64,000 nt of DNA from assembly GCA_017476665.1 (NCBI GenBank), contig JAFUZJ010000001.1:21076-85075 (forward strand). Reading direction: 5' to 3'. The notes under the pieces are model-generated. The model saw only the letters and a program-made list of their open reading frames with translations, ran no database searches and was not told the origin of the DNA. Within the stretch, counting starts at the first letter, position 1. Every line of letters starts with the position of its first letter. Below, one piece after another: positions 26,733-35,225 of the stretch. Source of the stretch: Lachnospiraceae bacterium. Its GTDB lineage: Bacteria > Bacillota > Clostridia > Lachnospirales > Lachnospiraceae. The position numbers and the translations under genes were made by a program.

Positions 26733-26806
26733 TACTCCGTGCCGGATTTGAACCGAGCATCTCCGCCTTGAGAGGGCGACGGCGTAGCCAATTTGCCTAA
26801 CGGAGC
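26733..26806 (-). tRNA. tRNA-Glu(CTC)
   Basis: Acceptor GCTCCGT/ACGGAGT, anticodon loop CTCTCAA, T-loop TTCAAAT, discriminator A. Confidence 0.9.
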
Positions 26807-26810
26807 ATAA

Positions 26811-26883
26811 TAGCACCTGCGGGAATTGAACCCGTCTTTTCCAGCTTGAAGGGCTGGCGTCCTAGCCTTTAGACCAAGGTGCC
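26811..26883 (-). tRNA. tRNA-Glu(TTC)
   Basis: Acceptor GGCACCT/AGGTGCT, anticodon arm CCAGC-CCTTCAA-GCTGG. Position 33 is C, as in the Ser(CGA) gene of this array. Confidence 0.88.
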
Positions 26884-26886
26884 AAG

Positions 26887-26959
26887 TGGGTGGTAACGGT
26901 ACCGACCCGTTCTCTGTGGTTCTTCAGACCACCGCTTTCACCATGTAAGCTAACCACCC
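26887..26959 (-). tRNA. tRNA-Phe(GAA) with unusual T-loop
   Basis: Acceptor GGGTGGT/ACCACCC, anticodon arm GTGGT-CTGAAGA-ACCAC. The T-stem AACGG/CCGTT encloses GTCGGTA rather than the usual TTCRANY-type loop. It is the first tRNA of the array. An ORF with a TGGAGG site (ATG at 27002) runs through it to a stop at 26862, perhaps by chance. Confidence 0.85.
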
Positions 26960-27026
26960 TTTGTTCTTTGAAGTGGCTGCTTCTAAATCGTTCATGTCCC
27001 ATTGTGTTTTCCTCCATCAAACCATT

Positions 27027-27068
27027 AAAAAAGGGAACTGTCTTTGGTTTATTCCTCAGACAATTCCC
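27027..27068 (-). terminator. Intrinsic terminator between the small ORF and the tRNA array
   Basis: Arms GGGAATTGTCT and AGACAGTTCCC (one mismatch) are followed on the minus strand by six T. It lies 30 bases after the stop of 27098-27286 and 68 bases before tRNA-Phe, so tRNA transcription from the upstream promoter must read through it. Confidence 0.85.
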
Positions 27069-27097
27069 TGGATTTCTGCATTCACAAACGGACGGTA

Positions 27098-27286
27098 TCA
27101 TCCACCGTTTCTGCACCTGGGTTGTCTGATCACAGCATGATATTTTTCTTCCAATTTGGATATAAGGTCATAATCATAGCGCTCCAAATCCATAATAAAG
27201 GCAAAATTTGCGCGCAGGAAATCAAGGCTCATAAACAGTGAGCTAAGGCAATTCATATTCTGCTTTTGAACTCTTGTCTTCTGCAT
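27098..27286 (-). CDS. 62-residue leader or small regulatory protein before the tRNA array
   Basis: The ATG follows GAGGAGAAAGATC, a good ribosome binding site. The product (MQKTRVQKQNMNCLSSLFMS...) is basic at the N-terminus with a mixed helical body. I recognise no family. It lies between two intrinsic terminators that precede the tRNA array, so it could be an attenuation reading frame or a small regulator. Coding status rests on the ribosome binding site and position only. Confidence 0.5.
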   Translation of the reverse strand: MQKTRVQKQNMNCLSSLFMSLDFLRANFAFIMDLERYDYDLISKLEEKYHAVIRQPRCRNGG

Positions 27287-27321
27287 GATCTTTCTCCTCA
27301 TCCAAATTCTTAACTGTAACA

Positions 27322-27379
27322 AAAAAGGAAGCGCTCCTATTTCTTTGTATCAAAAAGAAAAGGATTGGCGCTTCCTTTG
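27322..27379 (-). terminator. Intrinsic terminator immediately after the array promoter
   Basis: Long hairpin: outer arms AAGGAAGCGC/GCGCTTCCTT and inner arms TCCTTTTCTTT/AAAGAAATAGGA with a 7-base loop. It is followed on the minus strand by TTTTTTGTT. It starts at about the expected first transcribed base of the promoter at 27385-27413, so it may act as an attenuator. It also terminates the BlaI-like gene. Confidence 0.88.
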
Positions 27380-27384
27380 AAAGT

Positions 27385-27413
27385 ATAATAGCACTGAAAA
27401 AAACATCTGTCAA
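27385..27413 (-). promoter_or_regulatory. Strong promoter upstream of the tRNA array
   Basis: Perfect TTGACA (27408-27413), a 17-base spacer and TATTAT (27385-27390) on the minus strand. The predicted start (about 27378) lies at the base of a terminator hairpin. Confidence 0.82.
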
Positions 27414-27469
27414 CTACTTTTTTGAAAAATTTTTTTCTCCCCAAATGGTGAAACACCGCCAAACAGCTA

Positions 27470-27880
27470 TCAAAGTGTCTTCTCATACTCCCTGACCGCT
27501 TTTTTCATCTGCGCGATTTCATTTTTCTTTTCCGCATCTGACTCCGTATCCATCTCCAAAAGGTAGGCACATACATCCCTTAATGAAACAATGTATGCTA
27601 CGCTGCTGTACATCTGCTTGAAATGCTCCGTAATTGTCTCCAGACATGTTGCGCTTGGCTTATACATCCTGCTCAGAACTTTTCCACTATGGGTAACACC
27701 ATCCACTTCCACAAGATTTTCCCGCAGCATCTTTCTGAGAACGGCCGTAACCGTACTTTGTGTGAGTCCCTTTCTCCTCCCCACGATCTGCGTTGCAGTA
27801 AGGCTCTTATCCGATCCACATAAAATAGATAAAACGTCCATCTCTCTCTGATTAAGCAATTTTCTTTCCTCCATAATCAT
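27470..27880 (-). CDS. BlaI/MecI-type winged-helix repressor
   Basis: The 136-residue protein has the BlaI/MecI winged helix (LNQREMDVLSILCGSDKSLT, then QSTVTAVLRKMLRENLVEV) and a C-terminal dimerisation helix. BlaI-type proteins repress nearby genes as dimers. No BlaR-like sensor is present. It is divergent from the XRE gene at 27993 across a 112-base gap with a perfect palindrome. It lies upstream of the tRNA array and may control it. The start could be the ATG used here, or a TTG eight codons later (just before LNQREMDVL) that is better spaced from GGAGG. Confidence 0.8.
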   Translation of the reverse strand: MIMEERKLLNQREMDVLSILCGSDKSLTATQIVGRRKGLTQSTVTAVLRKMLRENLVEVDGVTHSGKVLSRMYKPSATCLETITEHFKQMYSSVAYIVSLRDVCAYLLEMDTESDAEKKNEIAQMKKAVREYEKTL

Positions 27881-27917
27881 TACTTTTCAAGATTATCATA
27901 GCATCATTTCTTAAATT

Positions 27918-27936
27918 ATAGAGTTTATAACTCTAT
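27918..27936. promoter_or_regulatory. Palindromic operator between the BlaI-like and XRE genes
   Basis: Perfect arms ATAGAGTT and AACTCTAT around TAT lie in the divergent intergenic region. It is probably the binding site of one of the two flanking regulators. Confidence 0.65.
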
Positions 27937-27992
27937 TTGTCAATGTAGGCACCTATTTCATTTATACTATTTTCAAAAGGAAGGATACCTAA

Positions 27993-28217
27993 ATGAGATA
28001 TAATGAGCGCATTCGGGAACTGAGGGAAGATCGTTCCCTCAAACAAAAGGAAATAGCTGAACTTTTGAATATCGGACAACGTACCTATTCTGATTATGAA
28101 TCAGGCAAAACGAGGATACCTTTGGACAGTATATTGGTTTTGGCTCGATTTTATGATGTGTCGATGGATTATATCACAGGGGCAAGCGATAAATATGCAA
28201 AATATCCCAAAAGATAA
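27993..28217 (+). CDS. XRE-family HTH regulator
   Basis: The 74-residue protein is a single XRE/Cro helix-turn-helix (LKQKEIAELLNIGQRTYSDY and YESGKTRIPLDSILVLARFY). It has a GGAAGG site and its own terminator. Together with the divergent BlaI-like gene it forms a small control region. Confidence 0.92.
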   Translation: MRYNERIRELREDRSLKQKEIAELLNIGQRTYSDYESGKTRIPLDSILVLARFYDVSMDYITGASDKYAKYPKR

Positions 28218-28262
28218 AGGAGACTGCAACTGGCCATATGTTGCTATCTCCTTTTAATTTTC
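28216..28262 (+). terminator. Terminator of the XRE gene
   Basis: Arms AAAGGAGA/TCTCCTTT with an inner GCAAC/GTTGC stem, followed by TTAATTTT. Confidence 0.88.
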
Positions 28263-28303
28263 TCTTTATTTCCTGAATTATTCTATATATTGTATTTTTC
28301 ATA

Positions 28304-28332
28304 TTGACTTATACTATATCTTGTGTTATTCT
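28304..28332 (+). promoter_or_regulatory. Promoter of the putative leader RNA/ligA unit
   Basis: TTGACT (28304-28309), a 17-base spacer and TATTCT (28327-28332). Confidence 0.65.
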
Positions 28333-28338
28333 CATTTT

Positions 28339-28541
28339 GTTATTGTTATTTGTGAAATCCTCGCAGGAACTCACACGCAGTTTATGATTGTATGCAGTCA
28401 GACCGTATAAAGCGCCCGCTTTATGCCTTCTGGCTTTTTTATTGCTCCCACTTATGGCAATAGGAGTCATTTTACAGCATAGCTGCACGCAGGACAGGAA
28501 GAAATTCCGGCAAAACCGGAACTCTCCTGTCTTTTTTATTT
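28339..28541 (+). ncRNA. Candidate small RNA or leader upstream of ligA
   Basis: A promoter at 28304-28332 and a terminator at 28493-28541 frame about 200 bases without an ORF. Inside is a hairpin (ATAAAGC/GCTTTAT, about 28410-28427) followed by a small GCC/GGC hairpin and six T. The ends are inferred. Confidence 0.45.
28493..28541 (+). terminator. Intrinsic terminator upstream of ligA
   Basis: Outer arms GACAGGA/TCCTGTC and inner arms TTCCGG/CCGGAA, followed by TTTTTTATTTT. It lies 68 bases before the ligA start, so it may attenuate ligA or end the leader RNA. Confidence 0.85.
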
Positions 28542-28609
28542 TCACAATGAAATCCTGATCAGGAAGCGCAGATCACAATAGCAAAAACAAAAGAATGGAG
28601 GTGGATTGA

Positions 28610-30646
<2,037 letters not shown>

Positions 30647-30671
30647 ACATTACTAAATACTCCAAAATGCT

Positions 30672-30702
30672 AGTAGCTGTCCATTACGGGCAGCTACTTT
30701 TT
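30672..30702 (+). terminator. Terminator of ligA
   Basis: Arms AGTAGCTG and CAGCTACT are followed by TTTTTG. Confidence 0.88.
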
Positions 30703-30986
30703 GGGGGATGAACATACTTTTCATCATATTCCTGCAGCATTTTACGGCATTCTTCCCTAATAGCTTCTATCTCCTCCTCTGTTGGTTCAACCTCAAACCA
30801 TATCGGTCCCCATGCTGCCCAATATAAAAGGATTAGGGCAACTGCAATATGATCTCCCAAAGTAAGTGGAAGAATGAATGCGATAACAACCCATGTCACC
30901 ACATAACCGGTAAGGATACCCGTATAGATAAGAAACAGAAGCTTTTTATACCTTTTCTGTCGTTTGTAATATTCCTTAATACTCAT
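30684..30986 (-). CDS. Small membrane protein of unknown function
   Basis: The 100-residue protein has a basic N-terminus, two membrane helices (LLFLIYTGILTGYVVTWVVI and HIAVALILLYWAAWGPIWF) and an acidic cytoplasmic tail (EPTEEEIEAIREECRKMLQE). It is divergent from an XRE regulator across a region with two operator-like sites, so it is probably controlled by it. I recognise no family. Small two-helix proteins paired with XRE regulators occur in some immunity or entry-exclusion loci, which is only a suggestion here. Confidence 0.7.
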   Translation of the reverse strand: MSIKEYYKRQKRYKKLLFLIYTGILTGYVVTWVVIAFILPLTLGDHIAVALILLYWAAWGPIWFEVEPTEEEIEAIREECRKMLQEYDEKYVHPPKSSCP

Positions 30987-31015
30987 CTCATTGCCTCTCC
31001 CTTAAATTTTCATTT

Positions 31016-31032
31016 TGTCCTGTTATAAGACA
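31016..31032. promoter_or_regulatory. Operator-like site 1
   Basis: TGTCCTGTTATAAGACA is a 17-base imperfect palindrome. Its reverse complement matches the site at 31065-31081 with two mismatches. Confidence 0.6.
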
Positions 31033-31064
31033 TAATTTTCTAAAAATTAGTCTAACATATTACT

Positions 31065-31081
31065 TGTCCTATAACAAGACA
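31065..31081. promoter_or_regulatory. Operator-like site 2
   Basis: TGTCCTATAACAAGACA lies just before the XRE gene start and pairs with site 1. Both are probably bound by the adjacent XRE protein. Confidence 0.6.
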
Positions 31082-31094
31082 CTTCAAGGAAGGG

Positions 31095-31361
31095 ATGGGT
31101 GCTATGCCGCGTATTATAGACGGCAATCAGTTTAATCTGGTTGGAGACAAAGTAAAACTGTATCGCAAACAGCGCAGAATGAGTCAGAAGGAACTTTCGG
31201 AGAAACTTGAAATGCTGGCGGTCTATATTTGCCGGGGTTCTATATCCCGCATAGAGGATGGTTCCCGTACTGTAACCGACATAGAGTTGTATGGTCTGGC
31301 AACCGTTCTCGGCGTCCCGGTACAAGCATTGTTTCCTGATGATATGAATAAGTCCTCATAA
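31095..31361 (+). CDS. XRE-family HTH regulator
   Basis: The 88-residue protein is a single XRE helix-turn-helix (MSQKELSEKLEMLAVYICRG and SISRIEDGSRTVTDIELYGL). It starts behind AAGGAAGGG, with a second ATG at codon 4. It lies next to two operator-like palindromes and divergent from a small membrane protein, an arrangement suggesting autoregulation. Confidence 0.9.
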   Translation: MGAMPRIIDGNQFNLVGDKVKLYRKQRRMSQKELSEKLEMLAVYICRGSISRIEDGSRTVTDIELYGLATVLGVPVQALFPDDMNKSS

Positions 31362-31363
31362 CA

Positions 31364-31394
31364 AAAGCGGATGTCACACTGCACCCGCTTTTTC
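31364..31394. terminator. Bidirectional terminator between XRE and yolD genes
   Basis: Arms AAAGCGG and CCGCTTT, followed by TTTTCTC on the plus strand. It lies between convergent genes. Confidence 0.75.
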
Positions 31395-31396
31395 TC

Positions 31397-31798
31397 TCAG
31401 ACCTCAATTTTTACAACTTCTCCTGCCGGAATGACCGTCTGATCCTTCATAATAATCAGTTTCTTATTCTCATCTACCCTACGCACCGAGCCCTTTACTG
31501 TCTCATATCTTCCGCCATCCTTACACTCATCTGGGATAAAATACGTGATAGATACCTCTTTTCTTCCAGCACTTTCCTTCAGCTCACAAAACTGTACATC
31601 CAGCATCTCCAGCTCCGCCTCGTCCAGAATGATCCTCTCATCTGTCAATCGCTCCGTTTCCGCCACTGCCTCCTCGTATCCGGATAATGCTGCGAAAGGT
31701 GAAAACTGCGCTGCCCGGTTTAACATGCTCATGCGAGGATGTTTTTTTGATTCATGGTGCGGATGATCCATGATATCCTCATAAGTGTCCTGACTCAT
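31397..31798 (-). CDS. YolD-like protein
   Basis: The 133-residue protein has the YolD pattern: an N-terminal RMSMLNRAAQFSPFAALSGY segment, then a beta-rich half. YolD proteins are typically encoded with UvrX-type Y-family polymerases and are SOS controlled. The start overlaps the polymerase stop by four bases (ATGA). Confidence 0.88.
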   Translation of the reverse strand: MSQDTYEDIMDHPHHESKKHPRMSMLNRAAQFSPFAALSGYEEAVAETERLTDERIILDEAELEMLDVQFCELKESAGRKEVSITYFIPDECKDGGRYETVKGSVRRVDENKKLIIMKDQTVIPAGEVVKIEV

Positions 31799-33309
31799 GC
31801 TTTGTGCCCTCCTATCTGAAGATTTCTCTCAATCGTCATTGCTCCCTCCTGCAGATCTGTTCCCTTCAGTACCGCATTCTTCCCGAATTTTCGCTTGATA
31901 TGCAGAACTGCCCGCTGCAGGCTGCGTTCTTTTTCGAGAGCTCGTCTTGTCTGCTCCCTCTCCGCCTCCAATGCGGCATAATCTGTGAAAAGATCGAGTT
32001 GCTCGTACTTCTGCCCCTGTAAAGTCTCTGCCTCTTTTTCCGGCACGACCCTGCATGCCGCTATCACTACCCTGCGGACTAGAAGGTTTGGATCCGTTAT
32101 CTTTCTATACAGCTCCATCACCGCCTCGGAGATCAGCCTTGTGGAAGACATCTGCCGTTCCAGGTTGACCGTCCCGTGGGCATGTTTCGGCACTAGCCTG
32201 CCATAATGATCCATACGGATCTCCCCATGGTACTTACTCCGGATGGACGGATCCATCAGGCTTTCCACATCATACCCTATCGTCAGTACCATCTGGTCAG
32301 TCACAAGCTCCTTTTCCACCAGATCCAATGTCAGAAGCTCTGTCATCTCCCTGACAATGATGGCAGCCTCCTCATAGTGGTACGGCCGTTGAAGAACCTG
32401 CCCTGAGCTTAAACTGTTATTCTCCGGGCGGTACTGTTTGATCAGGTCTATGGTACACGGCTCCCATCCCCATGCGTGGTCGATCAGAAGTTCCGCGTTG
32501 ACGCCGAAAACTTTATATAACAGATCTTCATTGATCTCTGAGTAACGCGCCACATCCCCCATGGTGAGCAGACCATTCCTGTATAGCCTCTGTTCCGTCC
32601 CATGCCCTACCCTCCAGAAATCAGTAAGCGGTGTATGCGACCAGAGCTGCTTCCGGTAAGACTTTTCATCCAGCTCAGCTATCCGCACCCCGTCTGCATC
32701 AGCAGGCAGGTGTTTAGCCACTATGTCCATCGCTACCTTGCAAAGATACAAATTTGTACCAATCCCTGCCGTTGCAGTGATACCTGTCTGTGACAGCACA
32801 TCCCGGATCATGGTGACAGCCAGCTCATGTGCTGTCATGTGATAAGTCTCCAGATAATGGGAGACATCCATAAAAACCTCATCGCAGGAATAGACATGCA
32901 CATCCTCCGGCGCCACATACTTCAGATATATCTTGTAAATCTCTGTGCTGTACTTCATGTAAAGCGACATTCTGGGCGGAGCAATGATATAATCCAACTC
33001 CAGCGCCGGGTCTGCATTCAAAAGTACCGTATCATAGGATTTTCCGGTAAACCTACGTTGTGGAGCCTGGCTCCTCCTCTGTGCATTGAGCAGCTTCACC
33101 GCCTGGATCACTTCAAACAGCCGCGGTCTTCCGGATACACCATAACTCTTGAGTCCCGGTGACACTGCCAAACAGATCGTCTTATCTGTCCGGCTTGCGT
33201 CTGCTACCACAAGATTTGTGGTAAGCGGATCCAATCCCCGCTCCCTGCACTCCACGGAAGCATAAAAAGACTTTAAATCAATCGCTATATACCTGTAATC
33301 CTCACCCAT
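31795..33309 (-). CDS. Y-family translesion DNA polymerase (UvrX/DinB-like)
   Basis: The 504-residue protein has the Y-family palm motifs AIDLKSFYASVECRERG near the N-terminus and YSCDEVFMDVS (about residue 150), with a helix-hairpin-helix thumb and little-finger region. It copies past DNA lesions, probably during stress or after single-stranded entry. I use the ATG at 33309 because the frame upstream of it overlaps a LexA box. It forms an SOS-controlled operon with the YolD-like gene. Confidence 0.92.
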   Translation of the reverse strand: MGEDYRYIAIDLKSFYASVECRERGLDPLTTNLVVADASRTDKTICLAVSPGLKSYGVSGRPRLFEVIQAVKLLNAQRRSQAPQRRFTGKSYDTVLLNADPALELDYIIAPPRMSLYMKYSTEIYKIYLKYVAPEDVHVYSCDEVFMDVSHYLETYHMTAHELAVTMIRDVLSQTGITATAGIGTNLYLCKVAMDIVAKHLPADADGVRIAELDEKSYRKQLWSHTPLTDFWRVGHGTEQRLYRNGLLTMGDVARYSEINEDLLYKVFGVNAELLIDHAWGWEPCTIDLIKQYRPENNSLSSGQVLQRPYHYEEAAIIVREMTELLTLDLVEKELVTDQMVLTIGYDVESLMDPSIRSKYHGEIRMDHYGRLVPKHAHGTVNLERQMSSTRLISEAVMELYRKITDPNLLVRRVVIAACRVVPEKEAETLQGQKYEQLDLFTDYAALEAEREQTRRALEKERSLQRAVLHIKRKFGKNAVLKGTDLQEGAMTIERNLQIGGHKA

Positions 33310-33344
33310 AACCCCATCCCCTTCCCAAGGTGTATTTACATTAT

Positions 33345-33358
33345 CGAACAAATGTTCT
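33345..33358 (-). promoter_or_regulatory. LexA (SOS) box of the Y-polymerase operon
   Basis: CGAACAAATGTTCT matches the Firmicutes LexA consensus CGAAC-N4-GTTYG except for the last base. It lies 36 bases before the polymerase start. Confidence 0.85.
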
Positions 33359-33433
33359 TATATGTCAATATAAAAATTCTGGATATGGGTAAATGTTGGC
33401 ACATTTTAGTCCCAACTTGACACCCTTTTGCGA

Positions 33434-33462
33434 TTTACACCGAAAATCCACTGTGATAGAAT
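33434..33462 (+). promoter_or_regulatory. Promoter of the Tad pilus operon
   Basis: TTTACA (33434-33439), a 17-base spacer and TAGAAT (33457-33462). The -35 lies in TGCGATTTACACCG (33429-33442), identical to the T4SS promoter region. Confidence 0.68.
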
Positions 33463-33491
33463 CAGTATCGTGAAAAAATATGGACAGCTTT

Positions 33492-33529
33492 TTGGCGCAG
33501 TTAGGGATCCCCGCTCCTTCCTGCGCCAA
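33492..33529 (+). promoter_or_regulatory. Leader hairpin of the Tad operon
   Basis: Perfect arms TTGGCGCA and TGCGCCAA lie between the promoter and the first gene. The T4SS operon also has a GC-rich hairpin at the corresponding place. Confidence 0.5.
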
Positions 33530-33553
33530 TCTTGTTGTCAGGGAGGTGAAAGT

Positions 33554-33979
33554 TTGAAACAAAAACTAAAGAAACTGCTTGCATCCGAAAGAGGTGACTC
33601 CTCTTATATCAGCAGCTTCGTCTTTATCCTGGTGGCGGTGATCCTGATCGTCTTCATCATAAAAGTATTCCACATCATATCCGTCAAACAGGAGATGGAC
33701 ATGATCGCAGACCAGCTCGTCAAGCAGATCCAGCTAAACGGAGGGACGAGCGCAGATACGACAGCTCTGTTCACATTTCTTTCCGGCCAGATACAGGATG
33801 TGGAGAACCTGCAGTACACCGTGACCTGCTCCGGCTCAAGCGCACGCATCCAGATTGGCACACCCTTCTATGTTACCGTTACGGGCAGGTGCCATCTCGG
33901 AGGCTTCTGGCGGTTCAACCTGGTCCCGATTGATGTCAGGGCACAGGGCGCTGGCGTGAGCGAACATTACTGGAAGTAG
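33554..33979 (+). CDS. TadE-like minor pilin (DUF4320-like)
   Basis: The start is TTG behind GGGAGGTGAAAG, giving 141 residues. After LLASERGDSSYISS comes one membrane helix (SFVFILVAVILIVFIIKVF, about 20-38) and an extracellular beta-rich domain. This is the layout of TadE/TadF pseudopilins. It is the first gene of the Tad operon, 15 bases before its partner. Confidence 0.7.
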   Translation: MKQKLKKLLASERGDSSYISSFVFILVAVILIVFIIKVFHIISVKQEMDMIADQLVKQIQLNGGTSADTTALFTFLSGQIQDVENLQYTVTCSGSSARIQIGTPFYVTVTGRCHLGGFWRFNLVPIDVRAQGAGVSEHYWK

Positions 33980-33994
33980 GGGGTAAGGAACGGA

Positions 33995-34480
33995 ATGAAG
34001 AGAAACAGGATACTGAAGAACGAACGGGGTGACATCTCCTATTACACCATCTTCGTCATTGTGGCAGTCAACATGATCCTGGGGTTCCTGCTCTTATATG
34101 CCTCAGTCAAGATCAACTGCATGAACATCAGGAATGCCGCAAAGATGGAGCTGAACAATGTGAGCGCCAGGATCTACGCGGACACCTTCCACTCCCAGCG
34201 TGAAGCCAACCTGGATTCCTACATGGATGACATCCATTTGAGTACCGCCTATCAGAATGCCCTGCGGGCAGGCTTCATAAGCGGACTGCAGGAACGCATC
34301 GAGCTGGCGAACGATGCCTATACGGTAAGCAATATCAACTTAAGTTTCACAAAAGGCACTGACAAGATCGAGTACGTGATGACCTGTGATGCCACCTTCC
34401 GCGTGCGGATGTTCGGGGAATTATTCCCACCCATTGTGCAGCACATCCGGCTCACAGGAACCCACAACACCAAGTATTAA
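33995..34480 (+). CDS. TadE/TadF-like minor pilin
   Basis: The 161-residue protein has ILKNERGDISYYTIFV followed by one membrane helix and an extracellular domain. It shares the NERGD/SERGD motif before the helix with the preceding gene and with the pilin at 42620, which may be the prepilin processing region. It is probably a minor component of the pilus. Confidence 0.7.
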   Translation: MKRNRILKNERGDISYYTIFVIVAVNMILGFLLLYASVKINCMNIRNAAKMELNNVSARIYADTFHSQREANLDSYMDDIHLSTAYQNALRAGFISGLQERIELANDAYTVSNINLSFTKGTDKIEYVMTCDATFRVRMFGELFPPIVQHIRLTGTHNTKY

Positions 34481-34555
34481 AAATTAGGTGTTGGCTTTTG
34501 GAAGGATGTTGCGTATATTATAGTATGGACAAGAAAAAGAATGGAGGAACTGCTT

Positions 34556-35140
34556 ATGAAAAAGAAAAATCTGATCGTCATCACGGCACTGTCCGCTTCG
34601 TGTGTGGCAGTCCTTGCCGCCGTATTCGTTTTAACCCGCGAGCCGAAGGACGAATTCGCCCCCGCCGCTGCTGATACTGCACCTTCAGCTGCCACCTGGA
34701 CCGATATTTCAGAACCGGAAGTATCTGTTCCTTATACCAAACCGGAGACATCCACACAGGTAAAGGGATCTACGGCTGACCAGACGCAGACGGTGGTCAC
34801 TGAGAACGAAAACGGATCCACCACAAGCCTCTCCGACAGCACTACAAAGGAGGAGGCTGCGGCAGAGAAACCTGCGGACAAGCCCAAGACAGAGGATGAC
34901 ACCACTGACAAGAACAACAAGCCGGACTATGGAGGCAACAAACCCTCTGACAACAAGCCGGGAGATGCCGGAAACCAGGACAGCACACCGCCTGCGGGCA
35001 ATCCCGGTGGAAACAGCGGTCATGAAGGACAGGTTTATGATCCCGTATTCGGTTGGGTGACTCCCGGGCGTACCGTACAGGATACCATAGACAGTGACGG
35101 CGACATCAACAAACAGATCGGATCCATGGGCGGAAACTGA
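34556..35140 (+). CDS. Membrane-anchored Pro/Asn-rich protein (DUF6550-like)
   Basis: The 194-residue protein starts at the ATG behind GGAGGAACTGCTT. It has an N-terminal anchor (LIVITALSASCVAVLAAVFV), a long low-complexity Thr/Lys/Asp/Asn linker (about 45-150) and a conserved end (GQVYDPVFGWVTPGRTV). I associate it with a DUF6550-type family of Clostridia elements. It probably spans the wall as part of the pilus base. Confidence 0.6.
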   Translation: MKKKNLIVITALSASCVAVLAAVFVLTREPKDEFAPAAADTAPSAATWTDISEPEVSVPYTKPETSTQVKGSTADQTQTVVTENENGSTTSLSDSTTKEEAAAEKPADKPKTEDDTTDKNNKPDYGGNKPSDNKPGDAGNQDSTPPAGNPGGNSGHEGQVYDPVFGWVTPGRTVQDTIDSDGDINKQIGSMGGN

Positions 35141-35225
35141 TCCGCACTGTGACCGAATCATACAAGGAAGGCATGAGACCTGCTCTCATGTCTTTTTTTG
35201 TGCCCTGAAAGGAGAACCAATTCAC

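Noticed and set aside
24650-26959. Repetitive block considered as a CRISPR array
   Set aside because: The repeated short motifs are T-arms of tRNA genes. There is no constant repeat and spacer pattern, and no cas genes are nearby.
26862-27002. 46-codon ORF with a TGGAGG site running through tRNA-Phe
   Set aside because: The start looks good, but coding through a tRNA is unlikely. It is noted only as a possible leader ORF, not annotated as a gene.
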